DNA of 35,804 bases from Hyphomonadaceae bacterium. GTDB taxonomy: Bacteria > Pseudomonadota > Alphaproteobacteria > Caulobacterales > Aquidulcibacteraceae. Of this stretch, positions 8,636 through 15,952 are shown piece by piece (the first letter of the stretch is position 1; each line of letters starts with the position of its first letter). A program made the position numbers and the translations under genes. The notes beneath the pieces were generated by a model. It saw only the letters and a list, made by a program, of their open reading frames with translations, was not told the DNA's origin and ran no database searches. The DNA lies in the NCBI GenBank assembly GCA_022843225.1, contig JALHOC010000001.1, forward strand, positions 20,970 through 56,773, given 5' to 3'.

Positions 8636-8826
8636 GGCGCCCCCCGGCGGACGTCTTAGAGGAGCCTGAACCCGCCGTCCTCCCAGATGGGCTGCGTCAA
8701 GATGGTGAATGCCGCTGAAACGGCGCCTTTCGAAGCGCGCGGCGCGTTGACACCCCCAAAGGGAGGCATACCTTGGTCATGGCATTGGGAGGCGCTCCAG
8801 GGGGGCGGGGCCCGGCCTGACGCCTC

Positions 8827-8843
8827 CGCGCCATTGTGGCGCG
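8827..8843 (+). promoter_or_regulatory. Hairpin just upstream of the hpf ribosome binding site
   Basis: A perfect 7-bp inverted repeat, CGCGCCA-TTG-TGGCGCG, ends 7 nt before the AGGAGG at 8851-8856 that precedes the hpf start. It is not followed by a T-run, so it does not look like a terminator. In mRNA it could insulate or modulate the strong ribosome site. The role is inference. Confidence 0.35.
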
Positions 8844-8862
8844 CCCATTGAGGAGGCATTGC

Positions 8863-9471
8863 ATGCGCATACAAGTCGCCGGACGGCAGATGGATGTCGG
8901 CGAAGCGCTTCGAACGCGAATTGAGGACGAACTAGCGTCTGGCGTCAGCAAGTATTTCAACCGCGCGACCGACGCGGTCGTGACGGTGGCCAAGAATGGC
9001 GGGCCTGGGATCGAGGTCGATTGCACGGTTCATTTGGCGTCCGGAATATCCCTACAAGTTGAAGGGCAGGGCGGCGACGCCCACTCCGCGTTTGACGATG
9101 CTATGGGTAAGCTCGAAAAGCGGGTGCGCCGCTATAAGCGGAGACTGAGAAACCACCACGCCAACGGCAAGTTTGCCCTTCCCGCCGAGAACGCGACGGC
9201 GTATGTGCTCGCCCCGTTTGAAGAGGACAGCGAGGCCGGCGCCGATGAAGCGTCGGGGGACCAGGAGCCCGGCCCCTTGGTGATCGCCGAGACAACTGTC
9301 CCGGTGCGCGCCATGACCGTCTCCACCGCCGTAATGCAACTCGACCTATCGGAAAGCCCGGTGCTCTTGTTCAGGAACGCCGCCCATGGCGGGCTGAACC
9401 TGGTTTATCGCCGCGCGGACGGAAACGTCGGTTGGATTGATCCTGAGCGGGCGACCACCCGACCTACGTGA
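8863..9471 (+). CDS. hpf: Ribosome hibernation-promoting factor, long form (HPF/RaiA)
   Basis: A 202-residue long-type HPF. The N-terminal S30AE domain (residues 1-103; MRIQVAGRQMDVGEALRTRI, with KLEKRVRRYKRRLRNHH at its end) binds the decoding centre of idle 70S ribosomes. A variable acidic linker (about 115-150) leads to the C-terminal dimerisation domain (VIAETTVPVRAMTVSTAVMQLDL, PVLLFRNA, GGLNLVYRRADGNVGWIDP), which joins two ribosomes into 100S dimers. The start is fixed by AGGAGG at 8851-8856, 6 nt before ATG 8863. A TTGACA at 8747-8752 could be a -35, but no good -10 follows. ptsN lies 59 bp downstream as in many alphaproteobacteria; rpoN and lptAB, often next door, are absent. Confidence 0.95.
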   Translation: MRIQVAGRQMDVGEALRTRIEDELASGVSKYFNRATDAVVTVAKNGGPGIEVDCTVHLASGISLQVEGQGGDAHSAFDDAMGKLEKRVRRYKRRLRNHHANGKFALPAENATAYVLAPFEEDSEAGADEASGDQEPGPLVIAETTVPVRAMTVSTAVMQLDLSESPVLLFRNAAHGGLNLVYRRADGNVGWIDPERATTRPT

Positions 9472-9497
9472 GACGCTGAACTCGAAGGCTGCGGCGC

Positions 9498-9513
9498 CGC
9501 TCCCCCCGGAGCG
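9498..9513 (+). other. Small hairpin between hpf and ptsN
   Basis: CGCTCC-CCCC-GGAGCG forms a perfect 6-bp stem with a 4-nt loop and is followed by TTCGTCT. The T content is too low for a convincing terminator. It could attenuate read-through from hpf into ptsN or be a processing site. Confidence 0.3.
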
Positions 9514-9530
9514 TTCGTCTGAGGTAAGGC

Positions 9531-9998
9531 ATGAACGGTTTGAGCGATCTGGTCGCGCCAGAGGCAATTCTCGCGCGTCTTCCGGCGAGTTCCCGGCGGC
9601 AGGCGTTGCAGGCCATGGCCGACGCACTGGCCAAAACGCAGCCGGTGAACGCGCGTGTCGCGTTTGAGGCTGTGCTGATACGTGAGAGATTGGCGGGCAC
9701 CGGCATGGGCGAAGGGGTGGCGATCCCGCATGCGACCATTCAGGGTCTCGCACATCCCATCGGCGCATTCGCGCGCCTGGAGACGCCAATCGAATTCGAC
9801 GCGCTCGACGGCCGACCGGCTGACCTCGTGTTCATGCTGCTATCGCCAGCGGACAGGGCCGCCGACCACCTCAAGGCGTTGGCGCGCGTTTCGCGTTTTT
9901 TCCGCCGCGCGGACTTACGCGAGAAGCTGCGTGCGGCTCGTGGGGCTGACGAGTTGAGCGCGCTGTTCGCGAGCGCTGTCCAAAGCGACGCCGCATGA
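9531..9998 (+). CDS. ptsN: PTS IIA-like nitrogen regulatory protein PtsN (EIIA-Ntr)
   Basis: A 155-residue PTS EIIA domain of the fructose/mannitol/Ntr type, the terminal phospho-acceptor of the PtsP-PtsO(Npr)-PtsN relay that signals nitrogen and potassium status. The phosphorylated histidine sits in GMGEGVAIPHATIQG (about His70). LDGRPADLVFMLLSPADRAADHLKALARVSRFFRR is the typical second half. It starts at ATG 9531 after GAGGTAAGG. The ATGA overlap with the next gene at 9995 indicates co-translation. No transporter EIIB/EIIC genes are near, consistent with a regulatory role. Confidence 0.95.
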   Translation: MNGLSDLVAPEAILARLPASSRRQALQAMADALAKTQPVNARVAFEAVLIRERLAGTGMGEGVAIPHATIQGLAHPIGAFARLETPIEFDALDGRPADLVFMLLSPADRAADHLKALARVSRFFRRADLREKLRAARGADELSALFASAVQSDAA

Positions 9999-10660
9999 TG
10001 ACCGCGGCCGACAGGCTGTTTTCCTATTTTCCGTTATTGATGACAATCGCGTCGTTTGCGGCGCTTGGCGTCTTCGCGGCGTGGCCAAATGGCTGGAGCG
10101 CGGCGCTGGTGGTGCTGGTGATTTACCTGTTTCCACCGATGCTGCTGCGAATTGTGTTCCGCTGGGCGCCGCTGAAACATGGTGTGTTGACGATCGATGG
10201 TCGCAAATTCTGCCCATGGCTCGCGGCGCACCACATCCAAGCCTTTTACGATGCGCTCCCGTATCTCGAATCTATGCTGCGGGTGATCCCTGGGTTCTAT
10301 TCGATGTGGCTTCGGATGTGGGGGTCTCGGATAGGCTATGGTGTGGAGTGGCCCGTGCGCATGGACGTGCTGGACCGCAACTTGATGGATATCGGCAACC
10401 GTGTTGTCTTCTCGCGCGAGGTGGAGCTTGCCGCCCATGTTCGTCAAAAGACCGAGGGTGGGGGCTCGCGCGTTCTTGTGCGACCGGTGCGGATCGGCTC
10501 TTACGCCTTTATCGGCGCTGGAGCACGGCTCGGCCCTGGCGCGGTGGTTCCGCATAACGTTTCGGTTCCGACATCGGCGGTTGTCGATGTGAACCAGACC
10601 TTCGGTGACCCCAAGCGACGCCATCCGGAGTTGATCGAGGCGGAATTCGCGATCTCCTAG
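9995..10660 (+). CDS. Membrane-anchored hexapeptide-repeat (left-handed beta-helix) protein, possible acyltransferase
   Basis: A 221-residue protein I cannot name with confidence. Two N-terminal membrane helices (about 12-30 and 35-54, the second ending PPMLLRIVFRW) are followed by a globular part. The C-terminal third shows hexapeptide-type repeats (VRPVRIGSYAFIGAGARLGPGAVVPHNVSVPTSAVV), the signature of left-handed beta-helix acyltransferases. An earlier coil (MDIGNRVVFSREVELAAHV) also fits this fold. A membrane-anchored O- or N-acyltransferase acting on an envelope glycan is a reasonable guess but unproven. It overlaps ptsN by 4 nt and is the last gene before the yajC promoter region. Confidence 0.7.
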   Translation: MMTAADRLFSYFPLLMTIASFAALGVFAAWPNGWSAALVVLVIYLFPPMLLRIVFRWAPLKHGVLTIDGRKFCPWLAAHHIQAFYDALPYLESMLRVIPGFYSMWLRMWGSRIGYGVEWPVRMDVLDRNLMDIGNRVVFSREVELAAHVRQKTEGGGSRVLVRPVRIGSYAFIGAGARLGPGAVVPHNVSVPTSAVVDVNQTFGDPKRRHPELIEAEFAIS

Positions 10661-10703
10661 AGTATAGCTCCCCCGGCGCGCCAGATCGGCGCAGGTGTGC
10701 GGA

Positions 10704-10731
10704 TTGAAATGATGGGGCTGGGCGATATAGT
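10704..10731 (+). promoter_or_regulatory. Candidate sigma-70-type promoter for yajC-secDF
   Basis: TTGAAA (10704-10709), a 16-nt spacer, then TATAGT (10726-10731). These match 5 of 6 at both -35 and -10. The hexamers lie in the 154-bp gap before yajC and would give a leader of about 77 nt. Seen directly; activity not tested. Confidence 0.5.
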
Positions 10732-10814
10732 CCCGGCCGCGCGGGGTCCCCTCGCGACCGTTTTCCCTTCCGTCGCAACGGTGAACCCCGACGCGACGCA
10801 GCTTGCGAGGATCA

Positions 10815-11165
10815 ATGTTCATTTCCGAGGCTTATGCGCAGACTGCGGCGCCCGCTGGCGACCCCGCCGGCGCCATCTTCATGCAGATATTGCCGCTGCT
10901 GTTGGTATTCGTCGTGTTCTACTTCCTGCTGATCCGTCCTCAGCAGCAGGCGCGCAAGCGGCACATGGATATGGTCGCCGCACTCAAGAAAAACGACGTG
11001 GTGGTCACGTCTGGCGGTTTGATCGGCAAGGTGAAATCCGTCGCCGACGATGAGGTGCGCGTGGAACTGGCGCCGAATGTCGAAGTCCGCGTCGTGCGCG
11101 GCACCATCGCCGAAGTCCGCTCCAAGACTGATCCTGCGCCTGCGAACGATTCTTCCGCGAGTTAA
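10815..11165 (+). CDS. yajC: Preprotein translocase subunit YajC
   Basis: A 116-residue single-span inner-membrane protein that associates with SecDF and SecYEG. The hydrophobic helix at about 20-41 (FMQILPLLLVFVVFYFLLIRPQQQ) ends in the family signature LIRPQQQARKRH. A small basic/beta domain follows (LKKNDVVVTSGGLIGKV, VRVELAPNVEVRVVRGTIAEV). I choose ATG 10815, with GAGG 4 nt upstream, over the TTG at 10803. The alphaproteobacterial-style N-terminal extension (MFISEAYAQTAAPAG) is present. secD follows after 3 nt. Confidence 0.96.
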   Translation: MFISEAYAQTAAPAGDPAGAIFMQILPLLLVFVVFYFLLIRPQQQARKRHMDMVAALKKNDVVVTSGGLIGKVKSVADDEVRVELAPNVEVRVVRGTIAEVRSKTDPAPANDSSAS

Positions 11166-11168
11166 TCC

Positions 11169-12746
11169 ATGTTGAATGTCGCCCGCTGGCGAATCGTCCT
11201 GGTTGCGGTGGTCGCCGCGCTCGGGATTGTGTTCGCGCTTCCTAACTTTCTTTCGCAAGCTGTACGCGACACGTTGCCGGGCTTCATGCCCCGGCAAGCG
11301 CTTAATCTGGGGCTTGATCTGCGCGGCGGCTCACAATTGCTGCTTGAGGTGGATATCGAGACGCTGCGTCGCCAACAGCTCGACAACATCGCCGATCAGA
11401 TGGGCTCTTCGTTGCGTGAGGCGGAGCCGCGCATCGCGGCGACGGGCCGGGGCGTGGTCGGCGATGCGGCGCGCATAAGGCTGATCAATATCGAGGACAT
11501 GGGTCGCGCGCGCGCCGCGCTGCGCGAAATCGCACGTAATCCCACCGGTGGGCAGGACGATATCCTGAATTTCACGCAAGGCGAAGACGGAACCATCGAA
11601 GCGCGCATTACCGATGAGTATCTCGGCCAATTGAGCCGGCAAGCCGCGCAGCAATCGATCGAAGTTATTCGCGACCGCATCGATCCGACTGGCACCAGCG
11701 AAGTGTCGATTGTCCGCCAAGGTGATCGCCGCATCGTCGTGCAAGCGCCGGGCGTATCCGATCCGGGCCAACTGAAGAGCCGGATTGGTCAAACTGCCTT
11801 GATGACCTTCCATATGGTCGCGCAGCCCGGGCGCACCGGCGGGGTCATGCAGGCGCCGCCCTATCAGCAGATGAACCAGGGGCAGCCGGAGATCGTCGAA
11901 CGCCGCCCGCGCTTGACCGGCGAGCACCTGTCACGCGCGTCGCCGTCGACCGATCCCACGACGAACGAGTTCGTACTGAGTTTTCAACTCGACTCGCAGG
12001 GCGCGCGCATCTTTTGCCGCATTACCCGCGAGAGCACGGGCGAGCGCTTCGCGATCCTCCTCGATGGCCAGGTGCTCACCGCGCCGCGCATCAATGAGCC
12101 GATCTGCGGTGGCTCGGGGCAGATAACCGGCAGCTTCACCGCCGCTTCGGCGAGTGAACTCGCTTTGATGCTGAACGCCGGCGCGCTGCCGGCGCCACTC
12201 ACGGTAATTGACGAGCGCACCGTGAGCGCGAGCTTGGGTCAAGACGCGATCGAGTCCGGCACCGTGGCGTCGATGGTCGCGGTTTTAGTCACGGTTGGCT
12301 TTATGCTGCTCGCGTATGGCACATTTGGGATATTCGCGTGCTTGGCGCTGATCGTGAACGGCATTCTGATCACAGCATCCATGACGGTGATCGGCGCGGC
12401 TTTGACGCTGCCTGGCATTGCCGGCCTAATCCTCACCATCGCCATGGCGGTCGACGCCAACGTGCTGATCTATGAACGTATGCGAGAAGAAGCGAACGCG
12501 GGCCGAGGTCCCGCGCTGGCCATAGACGCCGGGTTTAACCGCGCGATGATCACCATCATCGACGCGAATCTGACCACGATCCTGGCGGCGTTGATTTTGT
12601 TCCAGTTCGGCGCGGGACCGGTTCGAGGTTTCGCCTGGACGCTCTCGATTGGCGTGATCACTTCGGTGTTTACCGCCGTGCTCGTGACCCAGATTCTAAT
12701 CGCATGGTGGTTCCGACTGAGCCGCCCCAAACAATTGCCGATTTGA
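11169..12746 (+). CDS. secD: Protein translocase subunit SecD
   Basis: A 525-residue RND-superfamily membrane protein that, with SecF, uses the proton gradient to pull translocated chains into the periplasm. An N-terminal membrane helix (about 7-27) precedes the periplasmic P1 region with LGLDLRGGSQLLLEVD, the DIVEVIRDRIDPTGTSEVSI-like segment (SIEVIRDRIDPTGTSE) and VQAPGVSDPGQLK. The C-terminal five-helix bundle contains IAMAVDANVLIYERMREE, the conserved Asp-containing helix of the proton path. Length is that of stand-alone SecD. secF follows 12 nt downstream, so the pair is separate rather than fused. Confidence 0.97.
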   Translation: MLNVARWRIVLVAVVAALGIVFALPNFLSQAVRDTLPGFMPRQALNLGLDLRGGSQLLLEVDIETLRRQQLDNIADQMGSSLREAEPRIAATGRGVVGDAARIRLINIEDMGRARAALREIARNPTGGQDDILNFTQGEDGTIEARITDEYLGQLSRQAAQQSIEVIRDRIDPTGTSEVSIVRQGDRRIVVQAPGVSDPGQLKSRIGQTALMTFHMVAQPGRTGGVMQAPPYQQMNQGQPEIVERRPRLTGEHLSRASPSTDPTTNEFVLSFQLDSQGARIFCRITRESTGERFAILLDGQVLTAPRINEPICGGSGQITGSFTAASASELALMLNAGALPAPLTVIDERTVSASLGQDAIESGTVASMVAVLVTVGFMLLAYGTFGIFACLALIVNGILITASMTVIGAALTLPGIAGLILTIAMAVDANVLIYERMREEANAGRGPALAIDAGFNRAMITIIDANLTTILAALILFQFGAGPVRGFAWTLSIGVITSVFTAVLVTQILIAWWFRLSRPKQLPI

Positions 12747-12758
12747 GGAACATGAACG

Positions 12759-13802
12759 ATGTCGTGGTGGCCTCTCATCAGACTACTCCCCAAGAAAACG
12801 AACTTCACCTATGTGAAGTTCGCTGGCTTCGCGGCGTTTGCCTCGATCGCCGCCGTCACCGGCTCGCTTGTGTCGATGTTCACCGGTGGGTTCCGTGAAA
12901 ACCCGATTGCGATCTATCAGCAAGCCGAGGGCAGCCCATTGGCGCGGGTTGGCGCCATCATGGAGCGGGGCTTTGATCTGGGGATCGACTTCCGAGGCGG
13001 CACCTCAATTCTGATCGAGGCGCCTGCCCCGATTGATCTAGGCGATCTGCGTGCGCTTGGCGGGCGTCTGCAGGAAGGTGGGATCGAAGTGCAAGGCACG
13101 ACGTGCCGACCTACCGATGCCCCGCCCTATTGCGCCATCATCAATTTCGAAGCGACGGAGGGCGGCTCGCAGACGGTTGAAGAGCTACGAGCAGCGTTGC
13201 CAGGGCTTGTCGACGGCGCGCGCATCGCCAACGTCGATGTCGTGAGCGGGCGGGTGTCGGAAGAATTGTTTTCCGGCGGCTTGATCGCACTCGGCCTCGC
13301 GATGCTGCTCATGCTGATCTACATCTGGTTTCGGTTCGAGTGGCAATTCGGGCTCGGCGCCATCATGGCGCTGCTGCACGACGTGATCCTCACGCTTGGG
13401 CTGTTTTCGATTTTCAGGCTTGAGTTCAATCTCACCATCATTGCCGCGCTCCTGACCATCATCGGCTACTCGATCAACGACACGGTGGTCGTCTTCGATC
13501 GGCTTCGCGAGAATCTACGCAAGTACAAGCGCATGCCCCTAGGCGAATTGGTGGATTTGTCGCTGAACGAAACGTTGTCGCGCACGATTATAACCGGCTG
13601 CACGGCGCTGTTTGCCTTGGTGGGGCTCTATTATTTCGGCGGTGAAGCGCTGGAAGGCTTCGCGATTGCGATGATTTTCGGCATAATCGTCGGTACGTAT
13701 TCGTCGCTCTATGTCGCCGCGCCGGCCATTCTGTTGTGGGGGGTGAGGCGCGGGCGCGGCGGGGATGAGGCCAAGGTTGGCGCGCCGCAAGCCGCTGGGT
13801 GA
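12759..13802 (+). CDS. secF: Protein translocase subunit SecF
   Basis: A 347-residue partner of SecD. The N-terminal helix at about 19-43 is followed by the SecF signature GFDLGIDFRGGTSILIEA (residues about 68-85). The RND-type membrane bundle includes MALLHDVILTLGLFSIF, YSINDTVVVFDRLREN and NETLSRTI. The start ATG 12759 is 8 nt after GAGGAA. A short Gly/Arg-rich tail (VRRGRGGDEAKVG) ends the protein. Part of the yajC-secD-secF transcription unit, which probably runs on into the next two genes. Confidence 0.97.
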   Translation: MSWWPLIRLLPKKTNFTYVKFAGFAAFASIAAVTGSLVSMFTGGFRENPIAIYQQAEGSPLARVGAIMERGFDLGIDFRGGTSILIEAPAPIDLGDLRALGGRLQEGGIEVQGTTCRPTDAPPYCAIINFEATEGGSQTVEELRAALPGLVDGARIANVDVVSGRVSEELFSGGLIALGLAMLLMLIYIWFRFEWQFGLGAIMALLHDVILTLGLFSIFRLEFNLTIIAALLTIIGYSINDTVVVFDRLRENLRKYKRMPLGELVDLSLNETLSRTIITGCTALFALVGLYYFGGEALEGFAIAMIFGIIVGTYSSLYVAAPAILLWGVRRGRGGDEAKVGAPQAAG

Positions 13803-13823
13803 GCACGGGCTGGAGGAATTGGA

Positions 13824-14450
13824 ATGGCTTGGTTCTTGAGCAATATTCGCTATGTGGCGTGGACGTCGCTGGCCGTGGGCTTGTTGCTGCTGATCTATTT
13901 CGGCATCGGCGTGGCCGGTTTCGGCTTTACGGATTCGATCTATATTGAGGCTTTCCTGCGCTGGACCCACGTGCTCACCGGCATCATGTGGATCGGCCAC
14001 CTCTATTATTTCAATTTCACCCAGATCCCGAACATGCCCAAAATCCCGGAGGAGCATCGTGGGCCCGCGATCGCCAAAGTGATCGCGCCGGCGGCGTTGT
14101 TCTGGTTCCGCTGGGGGGCGATGCTCACTCTGATAACCGGGCTGTTGCTCGCTGCCAATCAGAACTATCTGGTGGAAGCGCTGACCTTGGGCGCCACCGA
14201 AGGCTTCCTTGTGCCGAAGCACATTCTGATCGGCATCGGCATGTGGTTCGCGATCATTATGTTCTTCAACGTGTGGTTCATCATCTGGCCGAACCAGCAA
14301 CGCGCCTTGAACATCAACAACAAATTCCCTGACCTCGCGGCGGATGTGAAGGCGGGTCACGGCAAGACGGCCATGTTGTTCTCCCGCACCAACACCTTCC
14401 TCTCCGTGCCGATGCTGGTGGCGATGACGGGCGCCAGCACGCTGTTCTGA
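13824..14450 (+). CDS. PuuD-like (urate hydroxylase membrane-domain) integral membrane protein
   Basis: A 208-residue membrane protein with about five hydrophobic helices. It resembles the membrane domain of PuuD/DUF989 proteins, haem-containing membrane urate oxidases. The helix FLRWTHVLTGIMWIGHLYYFNFTQ has the histidine spacing expected of haem ligands; further histidines occur in VPKHILIGIGMWF. PuuD proper carries a C-terminal cytochrome c domain, absent here with no CxxCH. Oxidation of urate is therefore uncertain, and a more general redox-membrane role is possible. GGAGGA 6 nt before ATG gives a clean start. The gene follows secF by 21 nt and precedes the NDUFAF6-like gene by 7 nt. Confidence 0.75.
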   Translation: MAWFLSNIRYVAWTSLAVGLLLLIYFGIGVAGFGFTDSIYIEAFLRWTHVLTGIMWIGHLYYFNFTQIPNMPKIPEEHRGPAIAKVIAPAALFWFRWGAMLTLITGLLLAANQNYLVEALTLGATEGFLVPKHILIGIGMWFAIIMFFNVWFIIWPNQQRALNINNKFPDLAADVKAGHGKTAMLFSRTNTFLSVPMLVAMTGASTLF

Positions 14451-14457
14451 CGCCGCG

Positions 14458-15177
14458 ATGGGCGAGAGCCTTGATGCGCTCGTCCGGCGGGTTGACGAAG
14501 ATCGCTGGCTTGCGAGCCGCTTCGCGCCTTCAGGGGTGCGTGAGCGGCTCGTGGCTATTTACGCGCTCACTTATGAGATCGCGCGCACTAGCGAGGTTGT
14601 GAGTGAGGCCGGGATCGGCGCCATTCGGCTCGCCTGGTGGCGCGACGCGATTGCTGACCTTGCGGCGGGGAAGTCCCCAGCTCACCACCCCACGCTCCAA
14701 GCTCTGGCGGCGACGGGGGGCGCAGCGACAGCGGAGCAGGCGCTCTGGAATCGGATGATTGAGGCGCGCGCGGAGGAATTTTCTGAAGCGCATTTCTCAA
14801 GTGCAGAAGCGCTGGAGACTTATCTCGACGCCACCGCTGGTGGCACAATGCGTTTGGCGCTGAACGCGTGCGGCGCTGTGTTGGAGGAAGCCGTGGCGAC
14901 GCAAGCTGCACGAGCATGGGGCATGCTCAGCCTCGTTCGCGCGCGCCGTGCCGGGTCCGAACCAGCCTGCGCCCACGATGCGATGGCGAGTGCGGCGCGT
15001 GGAGCCTATGAAGCGATCCGGCGCGGCGCGGGCGCAGCCCCGAGCGCCGCCTTTCCCGCAATTGGCTATACTGCGCTTATCCCAGCACATCTGCGCGCGC
15101 TTTCACGTGACGCGCCCGCGTCTCTCCAACATCGGCAATGGACGCTGGTGTGGGCGTCTGCGACGGGGCGGATCTAG
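14458..15177 (+). CDS. Squalene/phytoene-synthase-fold protein, NDUFAF6-like
   Basis: A 239-residue member of the squalene/phytoene synthase superfamily. Fold hallmarks are DEDRWLASRFAPSGVRERLVAIYALTYEIART at the N-terminus, RLAWWRDAI near residue 57, and ETYLDATAGGTMRLALNACG. The two Asp-rich motifs that bind prenyl-diphosphate magnesium in true synthases are missing: EIARTSEVVSE stands where the first should be, and I see no D-x-x-x-D in the second half. The proximity to sec genes and the lack of catalytic aspartates match the bacterial relatives of complex I assembly factor NDUFAF6. A prenyl synthase role is unlikely. The stop shares a CTAG with the convergent DsbA-like gene. Confidence 0.78.
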   Translation: MGESLDALVRRVDEDRWLASRFAPSGVRERLVAIYALTYEIARTSEVVSEAGIGAIRLAWWRDAIADLAAGKSPAHHPTLQALAATGGAATAEQALWNRMIEARAEEFSEAHFSSAEALETYLDATAGGTMRLALNACGAVLEEAVATQAARAWGMLSLVRARRAGSEPACAHDAMASAARGAYEAIRRGAGAAPSAAFPAIGYTALIPAHLRALSRDAPASLQHRQWTLVWASATGRI

Positions 15178-15896
15178 CGCGCGGCTTCGCGGCGCTCGCG
15201 CGCTTCTCGCGTGGCTTGGCGCAAACGCGCATCGAGCTGTTCTTGGTTGAAGCCCGGCACCAATTCGCCGTTGATGATGAAGCCCGGCGTGCCCGAGATC
15301 GAGTAGTCGAGGGCGTGAGCGCGGTTGTCTTCGAGTAATGCGGTTATGTCGGCGCTTTGCATCGCCCGGCGCATGCGGGGCACGTCGAGGCCAGCGCGTC
15401 TCGCGATGGTGTCGATCGCACTTGAATCAAGTTCGCCACGATGCGCCATCAATCCACGGTGAAACTGCCAGTAACGGCCTTGCGGGATCGACGCGACGGC
15501 AGCGCGTGCAGCCTCCATCGATTGATCGCTCAGGATGGGAAGTTCCTTGAGCACAACGCGCACATCGTTGCGCGTACGCACAACCTCGCTCACCCACTCC
15601 AAGGCCGCATGGCAATAGGGGCAACGATAGTCGAAGAATTCCACGATCACGATCGGCGCATCGGCCGGCCCGATCGAGAAATCACGGGGGTCAGAGCGCA
15701 CCTCTTGCCAGCGTTCCGAAGTCACGCGGGCCTCCAGCGAGTCCAGCGCCTCGCGCAGCACGTCGGGATTGCGCACCAGATACTCGCGGACAATCGCGCG
15801 AATCTCAGCTTGCTCTTGTGCGTTAAAGCTTTGTGCGGACGCTGCGGGCGCGAGAGCGGCCAGAAACAAAAAAACACCCGCGATCACGCGTGCCAT
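15174..15896 (-). CDS. DsbA-family thiol:disulfide oxidoreductase (periplasmic)
   Basis: A 240-residue exported thioredoxin-fold protein. The signal peptide is MARVIAGVFLFLAALAPAASA. A short helical N-terminal domain (EIRAIVREYLVRNPDVLREALDSLE) resembles the scaffold region of Com1/ScsC-like proteins. The active site is C92-P-Y-C95 in FFDYRCPYCHAA, and the cis-proline loop is SGTPGFIINGE. It may oxidise or isomerise disulfides; which one depends on oligomeric state and partner, not visible here. I start at ATG 15896 because it opens the signal peptide and has GGAG 7 nt upstream. It is the last of three minus-strand genes after rne and the M48 protease. Confidence 0.9.
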   Translation of the reverse strand: MARVIAGVFLFLAALAPAASAQSFNAQEQAEIRAIVREYLVRNPDVLREALDSLEARVTSERWQEVRSDPRDFSIGPADAPIVIVEFFDYRCPYCHAALEWVSEVVRTRNDVRVVLKELPILSDQSMEAARAAVASIPQGRYWQFHRGLMAHRGELDSSAIDTIARRAGLDVPRMRRAMQSADITALLEDNRAHALDYSISGTPGFIINGELVPGFNQEQLDARLRQATREARERREAAR

Positions 15897-15952
15897 GGGA
15901 CGTCTCCAGAAGATGTGCGCAGCAATGGCGACTTTTGGAACCGGCTGCAAGT

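Noticed and set aside
8836-8850. Sigma-54-like sequence TGGC-N8-TTGA before hpf
   Set aside because: The -12 element lacks the essential GC and the predicted start would fall at the hpf start codon, leaving no ribosome site.
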